Positions 1-11,200 of a DNA stretch of 64,000 bases are shown piece after piece (the first letter of the stretch is position 1; every line of letters starts with the position of its first letter). Position numbers and translations under genes: made by a program. Location of the stretch: assembly GCA_958299035.1 (NCBI GenBank), contig CATQJL010000112.1, forward strand, positions 61,983,823 through 62,047,822, read 5' to 3'. The notes below the pieces were generated by a model that saw only the letters and a program-made list of their open reading frames with translations, did not search any database and was not told where the DNA came from. The stretch comes from Cylicocyclus nassatus. Its lineage: Eukaryota; Nematoda; Chromadorea; Rhabditida; Strongylidae.

Positions 1-202
1 TCGCGCCATCGCCGGGCAATTTCTGATAGCGGCCATTATCTGAAAAAATTGATGATGACCGCTATCAAGGGTGACCTAGCAAATGGACAGACGAAACAAA
101 ACTAACATATTTTGATAAAAATTTCATGAAAACTTGGATTTTTTGAACACAAATAGAAGGAAATAAATAAATAATTCTCGTATGCATTTTTGAGAAAACT
201 AA

Positions 203-934
203 GGGCCGTGTTGCTCCACGCATTAACATCCTCCCCCCTCCCCCCCCCCAGGAAGAGAGTCACAGCTTAAAAGAAAGCTTCAATATCGTGAAGCTTCAGA
301 TGCCTGGCTTTCACGCCGTATAAAATATTCTCAGGTATTCTTACCACCCTTCACTATGAGCATATTGAACAGGGGCAAGAAGCCGTACAAGCCGCATTTT
401 CCAGCTTTTTTTGTGAGCCCCTGATGATCACGGTCGACCGTTCTTTCTTCGAAGTGATTTTTCTTTTATCGAAATTAGCGAAAACCTTTCGACTTACTGT
501 TCATCTAACATAACAGTGGTAAGCATGTTTGTGATGAAAACAAATGATTTTTTTTGAATCGAATTTTTCGTTAAACCCCAACTTTCGACCTGTGCTTCAT
601 CGCAAATTTGATTCCAAAACATCATGTGTTCTTATCAGCAACACGCTTAGCACTGCCAGGTTAGATAATTTGTACAACCTTAGAAGCTTTTTGTTAACTT
701 TGAAGGCAAAAAATGACTTTGAAGAGGCCGTCGTGGATCATCAGGGGATCATACAAAGGGCTGGAAAATGCGACTTGTACAGCTTCTCGCTCCTGTTCAA
801 TATGTCCACTGAATAGTATAGTAGGAACACTTACTAAAGGTAGGCAGCGCGAAACCAGAAGCTGGGACCTTTAAGATATGAAGCTTTCTTGCAAGTTGCG
901 ATCCCCTTCCCTGGGATGTTAATGCATGCGGCCC
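203..934. mobile_element. PIF/Harbinger-like non-autonomous element, copy 1
   Basis: About 730 bp with imperfect terminal inverted repeats: GGGCCGTG plus CATTAACATCC on the left, and the inverse of GGGCCGCATGCATTAACATCC on the right. TAA flanks both ends (actaa|GGGCC and CGGCCC|taag), fitting the 3-bp TWA duplication of PIF/Harbinger elements. There is no transposase. A related copy lies at 11519-12189. Confidence 0.65.
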
Positions 935-2100
935 TAAGCCTGCTCTGTTAAAATTTTTTGAAAAACCTTTACCCTTGCTTTCCTTGTCGCGATCAGCTGT
1001 TCATTAATCCCTCCCATTTAAGGCCCCGAATTGTACAGTTTTGATTTCGCATCGCAAAAACATGCCAACTTGAGAACTTTCCTGCATCACAATAGATGAG
1101 TCAAGTATACGGTTTGGAGGAAGTGTCTGGTGGTCTAGATCGTTGGTTGAAGAGTGATTAACTCGCTTTCAGGTTTCTGAAGACCTCATTTAGCCGAGAC
1201 AACAAATAGAGTGTTCCTTTGAAAACCTGTTACGGCCAAAACACAATTGAACAATATCTACAAAACATGAAAAGGTTTTACAAAAAGCAGACATACAATC
1301 TATGCCAATTGAATTGTCCCGTAAGTTACTCATGAGCAACTCACGAGAATTTCGTCTGATCCTCCTCTTTTGCACACTATATCCTGGCTCACCCACCCTC
1401 CCCTCGGCCAAAATTCTGTTGAACTGACCGTGGCTTTTAACCAGGAGGTCTTCTGACCGTTCAGCTGACCATCATAAAGCAAGGGAAGGTAAGCGGTATT
1501 AAGCTCAGCCTAAAAAGTTCTTCTGAATGAATCATTTCAAGCATAGATGCGATAGGTGGAGAAATTTCTCTGACCCCTTTCACCTGAGGGGTTGAGACTA
1601 GAATCAAGAATAACGGCAGAATTGAACAGCTGTTAAACGGTACTTTTAGAAATAAAGCCAGCTGATCTTCTTCTCAGACATCGAGACTGCAAGAGCATCG
1701 AAGCAACACTGTTTTATCGAAAAAACGCATGTTTGAGACCTCCTGCGCGCTCAAAGTGGTGTTCATAACAAAACATAATCATAAACTAAAAGAATGTCTG
1801 ATTCTTCAAATACTTACTATTGTATCAATGAATACACATTGTCGCAAGAAAGAGTTGGACAAGATTAGAACATCTGGAACTGGCCAATAATGAATGCATG
1901 TTTACTACCAAGAATCCACCATACCTCCTTTCACTAGAGAGAATAATAACAATTAAAAGAGCAGTTAGATTATTCGTTTCCCAAGTTTTCGAATCATATG
2001 TATAATTTCAATAAAGACCTTGGTTTCAAACATGAAGCATCAAACAGATATCCAGAACTGGCTGATAATGTAGCTAGATAGAACTGCTCATATCTTGCTT
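935..2100. other. No recognised feature
   Basis: AT-rich sequence. I found no exon, RNA gene or clear repeat here. If Ir25a copy 1 has upstream exons, I could not place any in this stretch. Confidence 0.4.
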
Positions 2101-3345
2101 CACAGGAAAGCTACGAAAAAAGAGACGGTCTTGTCGATTCCTCGTTTTCTTAGCTATCGAATGGTACACAAACTTTGGTGCATACATAAAGCTTTCCCAG
2201 CCCTAAAAAGTCTTGTTCCAACGACCCATAAAAGCCAAGCATTTGCGGAGCGGGGTGGAGCAAGCCAATGGTAAATATCTCCACCTCAATTTGAAAAAAC
2301 ACGAATTTTTCCACTCAACAACCTATATACGATTAGAAAGCTCACGAAACGGGGATTCGAAGTAAACCGTCTCTTTTTCTCTAGCTCCACTCTGCTTAGA
2401 AATGGGAGACGGCCCTTCTGTACCGCTAGCCTTAGCAGCCTAATTACCGCGCGCCTCTGATTGGTCGGCGCTGCCGTGAGAGAGTTAGGCTGTCGTTGGA
2501 GGCGCAGGCGCTCTCATTAGACGAGTTAGGTAAAAGCACTTTTCTAAAGAGAAGAATCAAAGAAGAACTTGGGCTCTAACATGGGAATCAGATTTAGCAT
2601 GTGGGTGGCTTACGTAGATTTTTAGCTATGTGCAAATTTTGCGGTGGTTTGGAGAACTGCGAAGAGGAAATTAGGAAATAGAGAGTAAAAAAAATTTAAT
2701 CTTCCCCGATTTTTGTCTTCTCATAAAACATCGACACTATTATCGACCGAAAATGCGCACTCGCTTGCTTTGAAATACTTCGACTATATGAAAACTCTGT
2801 TAAATCATGAAAAAGGCAAAGTGATTACCGCCGCTCTAGGGCAGAGTAATTAGCGCTAGGACGGAGCGGTTCAGAAGGGCATACACCCCTTAGAGATACA
2901 TGGCATTTTAGCCAACATGTGTTTTTGTGGTTAAATTTTTATGCAAAAAGTGGATGAAGATGCTTGTTTAACTCTATTACAGAGCAAGCCTTCACCAGTA
3001 AACGTAGACTGTCTCTTTTTTTCTGGCTTTCTTCTTTCTTTCAGAAATGGAGCGCAAAGTGATTGCATACAATCAGCCAATGCTGAAGCTAAATATGATT
3101 TTTTATATCTGAGTTCACAGGAGAGGAAAATAGAGACGGTCTACGTCGATTCTGTATGTTCAAGCTTTCGAATGGTATGTCAGTTGATGGAAGATAAGGG
3201 CTTTCCTGAGTCAAAAAAGTCTCTGTGGATGACATTCCAAAGCCTAAGCGTTGAGAATATCTATTGCACCTCTGTACCACCTGTTTTCCTTCTTTTCACT
3301 CCCGCTCTCGTTAAAAAGGGGAGCTCGCGTCAGCATTCATTTTAA
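2101..3345. repeat. Diverged foldback repeats sharing AAAGAGACGGT
   Basis: The motif AGAGACGGTCT..GTCGATTC occurs at about 2120 and 3137. Its inverse (ACCGTCTCTTTTTCT and GACTGTCTCTTTTTTTC) occurs at about 2370 and 3006. The blocks are similar over roughly 50-100 bp, suggesting two old inverted-repeat insertions. The open frame at 2941-3345 overlaps them and matches nothing I know. Confidence 0.4.
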
Positions 3346-3448
3346 GGCTTAGTTACCCCTTCCATTTTTCTAAGCCGGCAATAGCCAAAACCCCCTTCAC
3401 TTGGAAGAACACTGCTCCCCCTATCGCACTTATGATCTCAAGTCGACT

Positions 3449-3658
3449 GAGGTCCCCGCCAGAGTGCCGAAGCCACGCCAGCGCTACGCCGGCTCCGAGC
3501 CAGCGTTTCGATCGATACACGTGCATTTCGTTAGGGCGGGGCCCTGGCTGAGAACTAGGTCAGCTAGCCCCGCCCCAACGAAATACACGTGTATCGATCG
3601 AAACGCTGGCTCGGCGCCGGCGTGGTGGCGTGGCTTCGGCACTCTGTCGGAGGCCTGA
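3449..3658. mobile_element. Palindromic 205-bp element, copy 1
   Basis: A near-perfect palindrome with arms beginning GTCCCCGCCAGAGTGCCGAA and containing TTTCGATCGATACACGTG, centred on about 3555. A second copy lies just after the end of Ir25a copy 1 at 33383-33592. Possible 3-bp flanking duplication TGA here and TAA at copy 2. Confidence 0.8.
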
Positions 3659-4300
3659 GATGAATGGGGGTTTACCACTGGTCAAAACCTTGAAATACGC
3701 TCTGTGCAGCTAGCTCTTTTTGGCTAAAGAAAAACATTTTCGATTGTTTTTTCGGCTGGCATTCATGGTGTAGACCACCTTGCCAAACAATCATGACTCT
3801 GTAAGAAGTATGAACACCAACAACCTGATGGGCGTCAATAGCCGGGTGCATCCGTCTGACGCGCAATTCCAAAAGATCTGTTTATTGATCGGCTCGTACT
3901 TCTGTAATATGAAACACCCGTTTGTTCCGCAAAATTTTAGCTTTAGACTTTGACTGCAACTTACTTTGTGGATCTCGTAACAGACAGCTACACAGGTACA
4001 CTCACAAAGCGATAGACGGCCTAAGTGCTTTATCATCCTACTATAATAATGCGCTAAGGCCGTCTGTTTTTTTGTCTGTGTGTGTCTGTGTGAAAATCTG
4101 TCTGTCACGAAATTTATAGAGGAAGCTGCAACTAAGCTATCGGGCTGCAATTTTGCATAACATACCGTGCCAGGGTGTAGGCCCACCATGCACAAGGACG
4201 AGCCGGTTCGATAAGCGGGTCCCTCAAAATTTGCGCCTCAAACGGGTCCACGCGCCTTTTGGTGCGCTAAACTGAGTCGCTAATTCAATTTTTTGCAAAG
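3659..4300. repeat. Dispersed repeat with a TG/GT-rich core
   Basis: Contains TCCTACTATAATAATGCGCT, then GTCTGTGTGTGTCTGTGTG and a motif around TGCATAACATACC. A diverged copy in the opposite orientation lies at about 28600-28880. Class not recognised. Confidence 0.45.
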
Positions 4301-4701
4301 TTATGATTTGCCTGACAAGTAACTCTGTGCGCCATGAATTCTAGCCCAAAAGGTACTCAAAAAGTTTGCTTTTTGCGGAAACAGCGCCAAAAAGTGATGA
4401 ACACGTAGATAGTCGATTTGGCAATGTTTATCTTTGAAAAATTGAAAAGATTTCTGCACTGAATAGCCCAAGGTGACTATTATCCTTATGACGATTATCA
4501 AACTAAAATAAACTCAGTAATCCGTTTAAATTTGCATTTGTTTCTTTGCAACAAAGTTTTTTTTCTCAAAACTACCTATCTTACATGGAGATACTTTATG
4601 AATGAACAGTTGTTTACGATTCATTTGTGGTGCTCAGCATCGCGTGGTGAGTTTCAAAGCCATTCTCATGCGAACATGAGAAAGGCATACGGATAGGAGA
4701 G

Positions 4702-4739
4702 CCAGTGCGAACCTCCGCGAGGCGGAGGTAACGCACTGG
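4702..4739. repeat. CCAGTGC...GCACTGG hairpin, copy 1
   Basis: CCAGTGCG, an inner palindrome ACCTCCGCGAGGCGGAGGT, then CGCACTGG, forming a long stem. It lies about 70 bp upstream of Ir25a exon a. Related hairpins are at 27444, 60739, 60915 and 61091. Confidence 0.75.
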
Positions 4740-4806
4740 TTGAGTAATAATAGAGGATGACGTTTAACTTGTATTTCATTCCTTGGAACAAATCGATCAT
4801 TTGAAG

Positions 4807-5212
4807 GATATCACTCCTTTTCGATGTGATGAATGCAACTCCACAGACCTATTTTGGATTAGGCCTTATGCAACTGGAAGTCCTAATATGCGGTTCTTGA
4901 GAGATTTCATCAGTGCTCAGTTTGGTTCTGAACTCAATTACTCTACAAAAGCTTGGGAAGAGGTTTGTTCTTTGAGCAAAAATTTTGCACATGGTCATAG
5001 CTGTGTGTGTATAGGTTGAAATTGCATTTTACCTTGACGTTATGCGTCTGGTGTTAGAAACACTGACGAGGAAACGATCGAATACTACTCTCTCTTCCAT
5101 ATCCAAGGACGTTACCTACGTTTTTGCTGATGTGTTAGACGTGCTTAACAATTCTATGCCGCAGTTCGGAGGGTACAAGCAGTTTGACGCTACTGCAACA
5201 ATTTTTTACCAG
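4807..5212 (+). CDS. Ir25a: Ir25a copy 1 exons a-b: distal amino-terminal domain
   Basis: Exon a (4807-4962, 52 codons) encodes DITPFRCDEC...LFWIRPYATG and follows an unusual acceptor ending in AAG. Exon b (5015-5212, 66 codons) starts after TATAG and encodes VEIAFYLDVMRLVLETL...FGGYKQFDATATIFYQ. Both pair with copy 2 exons at 56697-56858 and 56917-57117. The intron between them is 52 bp. Exon b ends CAG followed by GC, so the next intron would use a GC donor, whereas copy 2 has GT at the same place. Confidence 0.85.
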
Positions 5213-8200
5213 GCATGGGTTTAATATTAAGTTGTCTTAAAAGTAAACTCCATTTTCAAATAACTTGAGCTGTTTTTGTTTTTCCTGACAGATTTAGGGT
5301 ACCATTTGATAGAGCAGAGCAAGAAACAGAAAGGCCACCAAAGATCCATCTAGGTCGTAACAAATTTAAAATTTGGAGCCAAAAATCAAAATTTTCCACC
5401 TACCCTGAAAATCGGATCTCCTTCCACAAAATTTCTGCTGACTTCCAACTTGGTCTTCATATAGTAAACACATAGTAGTACCCCAAAATATATTCGTTAA
5501 TTTTTTGCGGGGCTCAATATTCAGAAACAAAGATGGTCCAAAAATGCCAAATTGCCACTTTTTTCGGTTTTTTTAATGTAAAACTTGGTATTTCTCGAAC
5601 ATAAGAGCACATACGGGGGTGTAATTTCAAGCGTATACTTGTTGAGGCTTGTAGTATACAATGACATATGTGGGAAGGGCTGAGGGCGAAGTTTGCCATT
5701 TTTGGACAATTTTTGTTTCTCGCTTTCTATGCTCGGAAAAAATTCGGTAAAGGCATAGTTGAGTATTACTACGTGCCTACTGTATAATGAACAAATTGGA
5801 GATCCGTAGGGCTTTTCTTCGCAAAAATCTACTTTTTGAAGTGACAACTTTTTCCGATTTTGGCTTCAAATTTTACATGGAATGCGACTGAGGTCGTCCT
5901 TGTTGGTCGTTTTGTAGAGCATGATCTGCTCTATCGAACGATACCCTAAGTACACTAGAAAAACAAGAATAGCTTGAACTATTCAAAAAGGAGTTTACTT
6001 TTGGGACAAGCTAATAGTTTGGATTCCTGTACTTTCAATCCTTTAGAATATTTTGGCCAAGGTCATTAGAACTGAGAGGACAAGCGATCACCCAGAAGAG
6101 ACTTATAATAAGGAGGTTTGACTTGTTTGAAAGCAACACTTACAAGGGAAGGATGATCGGTCGAAGTGGCCATTTGGAATGAGCTGTGTATTAGGGAACC
6201 GTCCTCGTTAAGGCAAACTCAAAACTACTTTCGCTAGGTGCCTAGCGGTTTTGTGGCGGGAGTTACAAGGCCATTTTCCTCCGGCGCAGCCGGCGCACCC
6301 AGTGATGGGCGAGACGCTAGAGCAACGTGGAAGTGTTGCGGTGGCGCAGTGGCAGGACGGCGGACTCAGAGGCAGATGGTTGAGGGTTCGAGTCCTGTTG
6401 CTGCTACTTTGTTTTGCAGTTCTGTAAAAAGTGTATTGGGTGACAGTAAACGGAAAATACTCATTTCTAGGCAGTTAAAACAAGCTATTTACTGCAAAAA
6501 AGTCTATTTCTACAATAAGCTATAATCTTCTACAATATGTAAATCTGTGGAGGTTATGATGTCACAACAAGGGATTCAAATGATATATTAACATGTATTG
6601 AATACAACCACAAAATGCTAAATGCAGAAATGCAGCGCGCACATCGGATAAAATATAAACGATGACAATCGGCAGCTTCACAATTGCCTGTCAAAGTCGG
6701 TGAAAAGCAGTACTGAAGAGGAGACTCGAATTCGCCGGAGTGGTTATCAATGTATCCGGCTGCATGCCATGGGTATGAAAGGAAATTTTTGAATCGCGGC
6801 GAGCAAAACTATGTGAATGAGCGATAAGACCTTAAGGGGGAATCCCTATGATGCAAGGTAAAGTTCAGACCAAGAGCCAATACATGGGATGTAAATCGAT
6901 TGCAATTTTGCAAGTGAGCGCGCTGCGAGAAGCTCTTCTGCTTTGAGTATTTTGTGGTTGTATTCCATGCATGTTAATATATCATTTGAATTCATTGTTG
7001 TGACATCATAACCTTCACAGATTTACATATTGCAGAAGATTAAAGCTTACTGTAGAAATAGTGACTTTTTTGCAGTAAATAGCTTGTTTCAACTGCCTAG
7101 TAAATGAGTATTTTTCGTTTGCTGTAACCCAATAGGCTTTTTATAGAACTGCAAAACAAAATAGCAGCAACATGACTCCAACCCTCGACCATCTGCTTCG
7201 TAGCCCGATGTCTTGCCACTGCGCCACCGCCACACTACTGCTCTGTTTTAGCGCCTCGCCCATCACTGGGTGCGCCGGCTGCGCCGGAGGAAAATGGTCT
7301 TGTAACTCCCCCCACAAAACCGCTCGGCACCTAGCAAAAGTTGTTTTGAGTTTGCCTTACCGAGGACGGTTTCCTAATATACAGCTCATTCCAAATGGCC
7401 ACTTCGGCCGATCATCCTTCCCTTGTTAGTAGCAGCAATTTTTGCTTTTAAGAACTTCTTTCATTTAGATTGCTTCTTGGACAACCGTGGACAAGCTCAC
7501 GCTACTCTACGACAGTCTTGACATAGATATTAAGACCATAGAAACTTATCGTATCGTTACTGCGGCTGTAAGGTTTCCTCGATGACATCATAGGCGTAAA
7601 ACTCACTCTAGGCAGCTCACTTCGAACGTTTTTACTCTTCTGCCAGAGGCCCGCCGCAGATGTACTGAAGTTAAACTAAACTTCTTTTTTTTGTGGCACA
7701 TAGCGAAAGGGTTGTCGCAGGACATGCAAACTTACATTAAAGCCTCCAAATGTGCCCACCTGCTTCACAGTTCTCATATTAAAATCTTCCTAGCCATCAA
7801 CAAATCATATATAACCTAATATTTGTTCTTATATTCAATGATCTGAAAACCACCAAATATGAGAACAGGAATTAGGACATATATTTCATTATTTTTCACA
7901 TAAGGTGGTTGAAAAATGTATTGTATACAAATGATGTAAATTTGGTGTATGGTCTAAATCCGGTCACCGAACTAACCGGTTTGGTTTGGAGAATGACTAT
8001 AAAATAATTTACATAAGTTTTGCACCTTCTGGTTTTGCTAAGAATTGCTATGAATCCATCTCACAATGGATGTCCGATTAATCGATTCGAACTTTTCAAA
8101 GGGCTATGAAGTGCATCAAATGCTGATTTCGGATCTGATTTCACTATCTACCAAGCGACTCTGCAAGCCGAGTTATGAGTGTTTTTTGTGCGAAAAATGA

Positions 8201-11200
8201 ACACATAATCTGGGTAAAATCAAATATCGCCTTTTGCCTGTTTTTTTTTTGCCAAAACTCTGTACAAATACATTTATTGTCACTGAACACAGTTTCAACA
8301 TAGCATCCATCCCTCAAATTAAACTCTACAGGATTTGAAATAGTTGCGAAGAAATGAGAAGTAATGCTTAAAGCTAATAGTTACAATACGTGCCAGGGTC
8401 TGACTTCTGCATGCCGGCATATTGCGTTTGGGAAGGTGACATACACTGGCAACAGAAATGGTTAGGTTGCGCTTCAGAGGTGTACAGGGCTTATCAAACG
8501 CAGTGTCGCTTGCATCAGCATCTCCATTCCCGCGCTGGACTCTGCGTCTCTTCCGCGAATGTGCTCTCTAATCACTCCCAATCGGTTGAGGCTCCGCCTT
8601 CCCCCACGCTCGCCCTGGGAAAGTGATCAGAGAGCATGTTCTCGGAAGAGATGCAGATCCATAGTGGGAGTGGAGATGCTGGTGCAAGCGACATTCCGTT
8701 TGATAAGTCCTGTATCTGTGCAGCTTTTTTTTCAATATTTTTGAGTTCACATATAGTAGTGATCATCGGCATTGATGTACATTAGGCAATTCCAAAGCAT
8801 ATATAATATCAGGACATTAAAAGTTTTGTTACACTATGCATGTACTCCATTCTCCATAGAACAAAGACCAATAAAAATTTTTTGACGCAGTAGCGCATTG
8901 ACGCGAAAATAGCAAATATGACGGGAAATCTTCTCTTTGGTATAATTTCTTTCTTAAAACATAGCTTGTACAGGAAAGGAGGATTTGGAAAAAATCATTA
9001 GAAAGGTTCCAAGCTTGCTATTTATAGCAAAGAGGAACTGTTTGCGGACTCTAAAGGTAATTGAGTGGGTCAGGCACAAGACTACGAAATCTCACGCAGC
9101 TTAAAGGCACCGTCCACCCTAAGTTAAGGGTGTTGAGCTTTTGGCAGCGTATAATAGTAGGGACCCCTATCAATCCACTGCCCAAGTCGCGGCGCAAAAT
9201 GCCGCTTCGGAAGCGAGAAAATCGCTTCGGAATAGCGAAGATGCACGAGGACCCCCATCCACGCCCGCCCTCCCACATCCATGCCCGCCCATTTGTGCGC
9301 GCCCATCCAATCACCGTTCCGGAAAGCCGGCCTGTGGGCTCTTCGAAACAGGTTGTTGGGGTTTTCGCGTATTCTCGAATTCATATTCGGAATCAGAGAC
9401 ATGAGAAGGCCCTGAAACGACAAAAACATCGAAGTCGAAAATCTGGGTGGACGGTGCCTTTAACCTTTTGACCTAGTGCCTGAAAAATTGGCTTTATCCC
9501 CAAGGAAGCTTTTTCACCAAAGTTTTATGTCGTTCTTAATACATAACTCTTAGTGCCGCATGCATTGGGTTGTTTTACACTGCAGTCGCTGCAGTTATGC
9601 AGTCATATGGGGGCGGGCAAATATCGATCGCTTGACTGCCGTTGCTGCAGCTACTGCAGTATGAAACAACCCATTATCATCCCCGCCGGGGAGGAGATCG
9701 CGGCTTAAAAAGAGCTTCATTTAACCTCCAATATTTACGGTCAAATGACCGTTTTGAATTCTTACATTTAGTACTTCGGGGGGGGGGGGGAGAAGGTTTA
9801 TCGTCTCGTATATCGTAATATCGTATCGTACCAAATAGTATGTACATTCAAATGCAACAAAAGGATGAAAATATACACAGAACAGTTATGCGTGAGATTG
9901 CATAACCGTCACTAGCACGTATTATGCAGGAACATAGGACTATAACAATTGAATGGCGACTTCAAATCTGACTGAGCAGAAAACATTGAAAAACAATATC
10001 TTAAATGGCTCCAGATTCACGAGGCTGTGTACAACGACGATGGCTATTAACTAAATAAACAATATATATATATGCAAAACTGTGGCCTCCTTAGAGCAAG
10101 ACCTATTAGAGAGAAGCTGAGAAGAAACCTAGAATAAGGCCTCTTTGGACCGAGACTTAATAATAAGAGGCCGAATGCGAACGAAATATTCGGAAATGTA
10201 CATGTCATCAAATTATAAGTTATCAGAGCATTGAAAGAAACACAGAAAAGGAGCAACACGAACTGATATGGAAACCTCGAAAATCCTATACCGCCACTGG
10301 ATCGATGTATGCCTTGAACGACGTAAACGTCTTCCACCTTCCTGCCAGCATAATTTTGTGAGAATCCGAGCCTTTGTTGAGCGCATTGGTGGCCGCTCCG
10401 CCTCGAAAGGAATGTGCCGTGAGCTTCTTTGCTCCGAGACCCGCTTCTCCGAGGGCTTTTTGAATCTGGCGGGCTGCGTAATCTTTAGACATTGCTGATC
10501 CTCCTCTGCAACTGAAAATATGATTGGATGGTGATGTAGGCGGGTAAGCGTCACAATAGTGATCCCACAAATCTTGCGCGATGCTATCCCAGTGGAAGGC
10601 GACTGTAGAACCTTCGCCTTTTTGGTCTGTTTTTGACTTTCTAATGAGCAGCCACCAAAGCGCATCTCCTTGATAAGATAAATCGGAAAAGCGTAGAGAG
10701 CAGATTTCTCCGAGTCTCAAAAATGCCGAAAATGCTAACAGAATCATCGTTGCTGCTCTAAGTGCCGTTTTTGACTGAGTTTTCAGCGCCCATTCAATCA
10801 TGTGAGTGACGTCCTCGAGCGTTGCTTTGGTCCGGTGACGGGTCGGTGGACCCCTCCTGGCTGCCATACGCACAAGTGCTTTCTGCACCTCGAGATCATC
10901 GCCTGCCATTGGTCCAAAAAAGTGGCTTAGCGCTGCGATATGATATCCTAGGCTTCGCGACTTGCCTTTGTCGATAAGATGAGCGACGAACACGTTACGG
11001 AGCTTTGATAGAGCCGCGAGCGGAACATTGAAATTTGCAATGAAGCTCAAAAAGTTCTTCTTGACTCTTTTGTAGATATTAAGCGTTCCCGGCGCTACTG
11101 AATTGTTGATGCATGAGTCGATTATAGCTGCGACTGAGTCTAGGCCCCGCTGGGATGCCACAAATGCCGTAACTGAGGCATTTCTCCGTCTATGATCGAG

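Larger units (their letters stand above)
6145..7430. mobile_element. Foldback element with tRNA-like boxes in both arms, copy 1
   Basis: Arms of about 480 bp, with termini AGGGAAGGATGATCGGTCGA and its inverse, surround a loop near 6630-6950. Each arm carries a tRNA-like segment. It fills the intron between Ir25a copy 1 exons c and d, where copy 2 has only 55 bp. No protein gene. Confidence 0.82.

Noticed and set aside
6335..6407. Functional tRNA gene
   Set aside because: A and B boxes are good but the acceptor and T stems pair poorly, and the same unit recurs inverted in the other arm; called tRNA-derived instead.
9061..9471. Proline- and arginine-rich open frames of 87-136 codons
   Set aside because: They are confined to the TTAA element and recur with it at 46791-47123 without conserved frame lengths.
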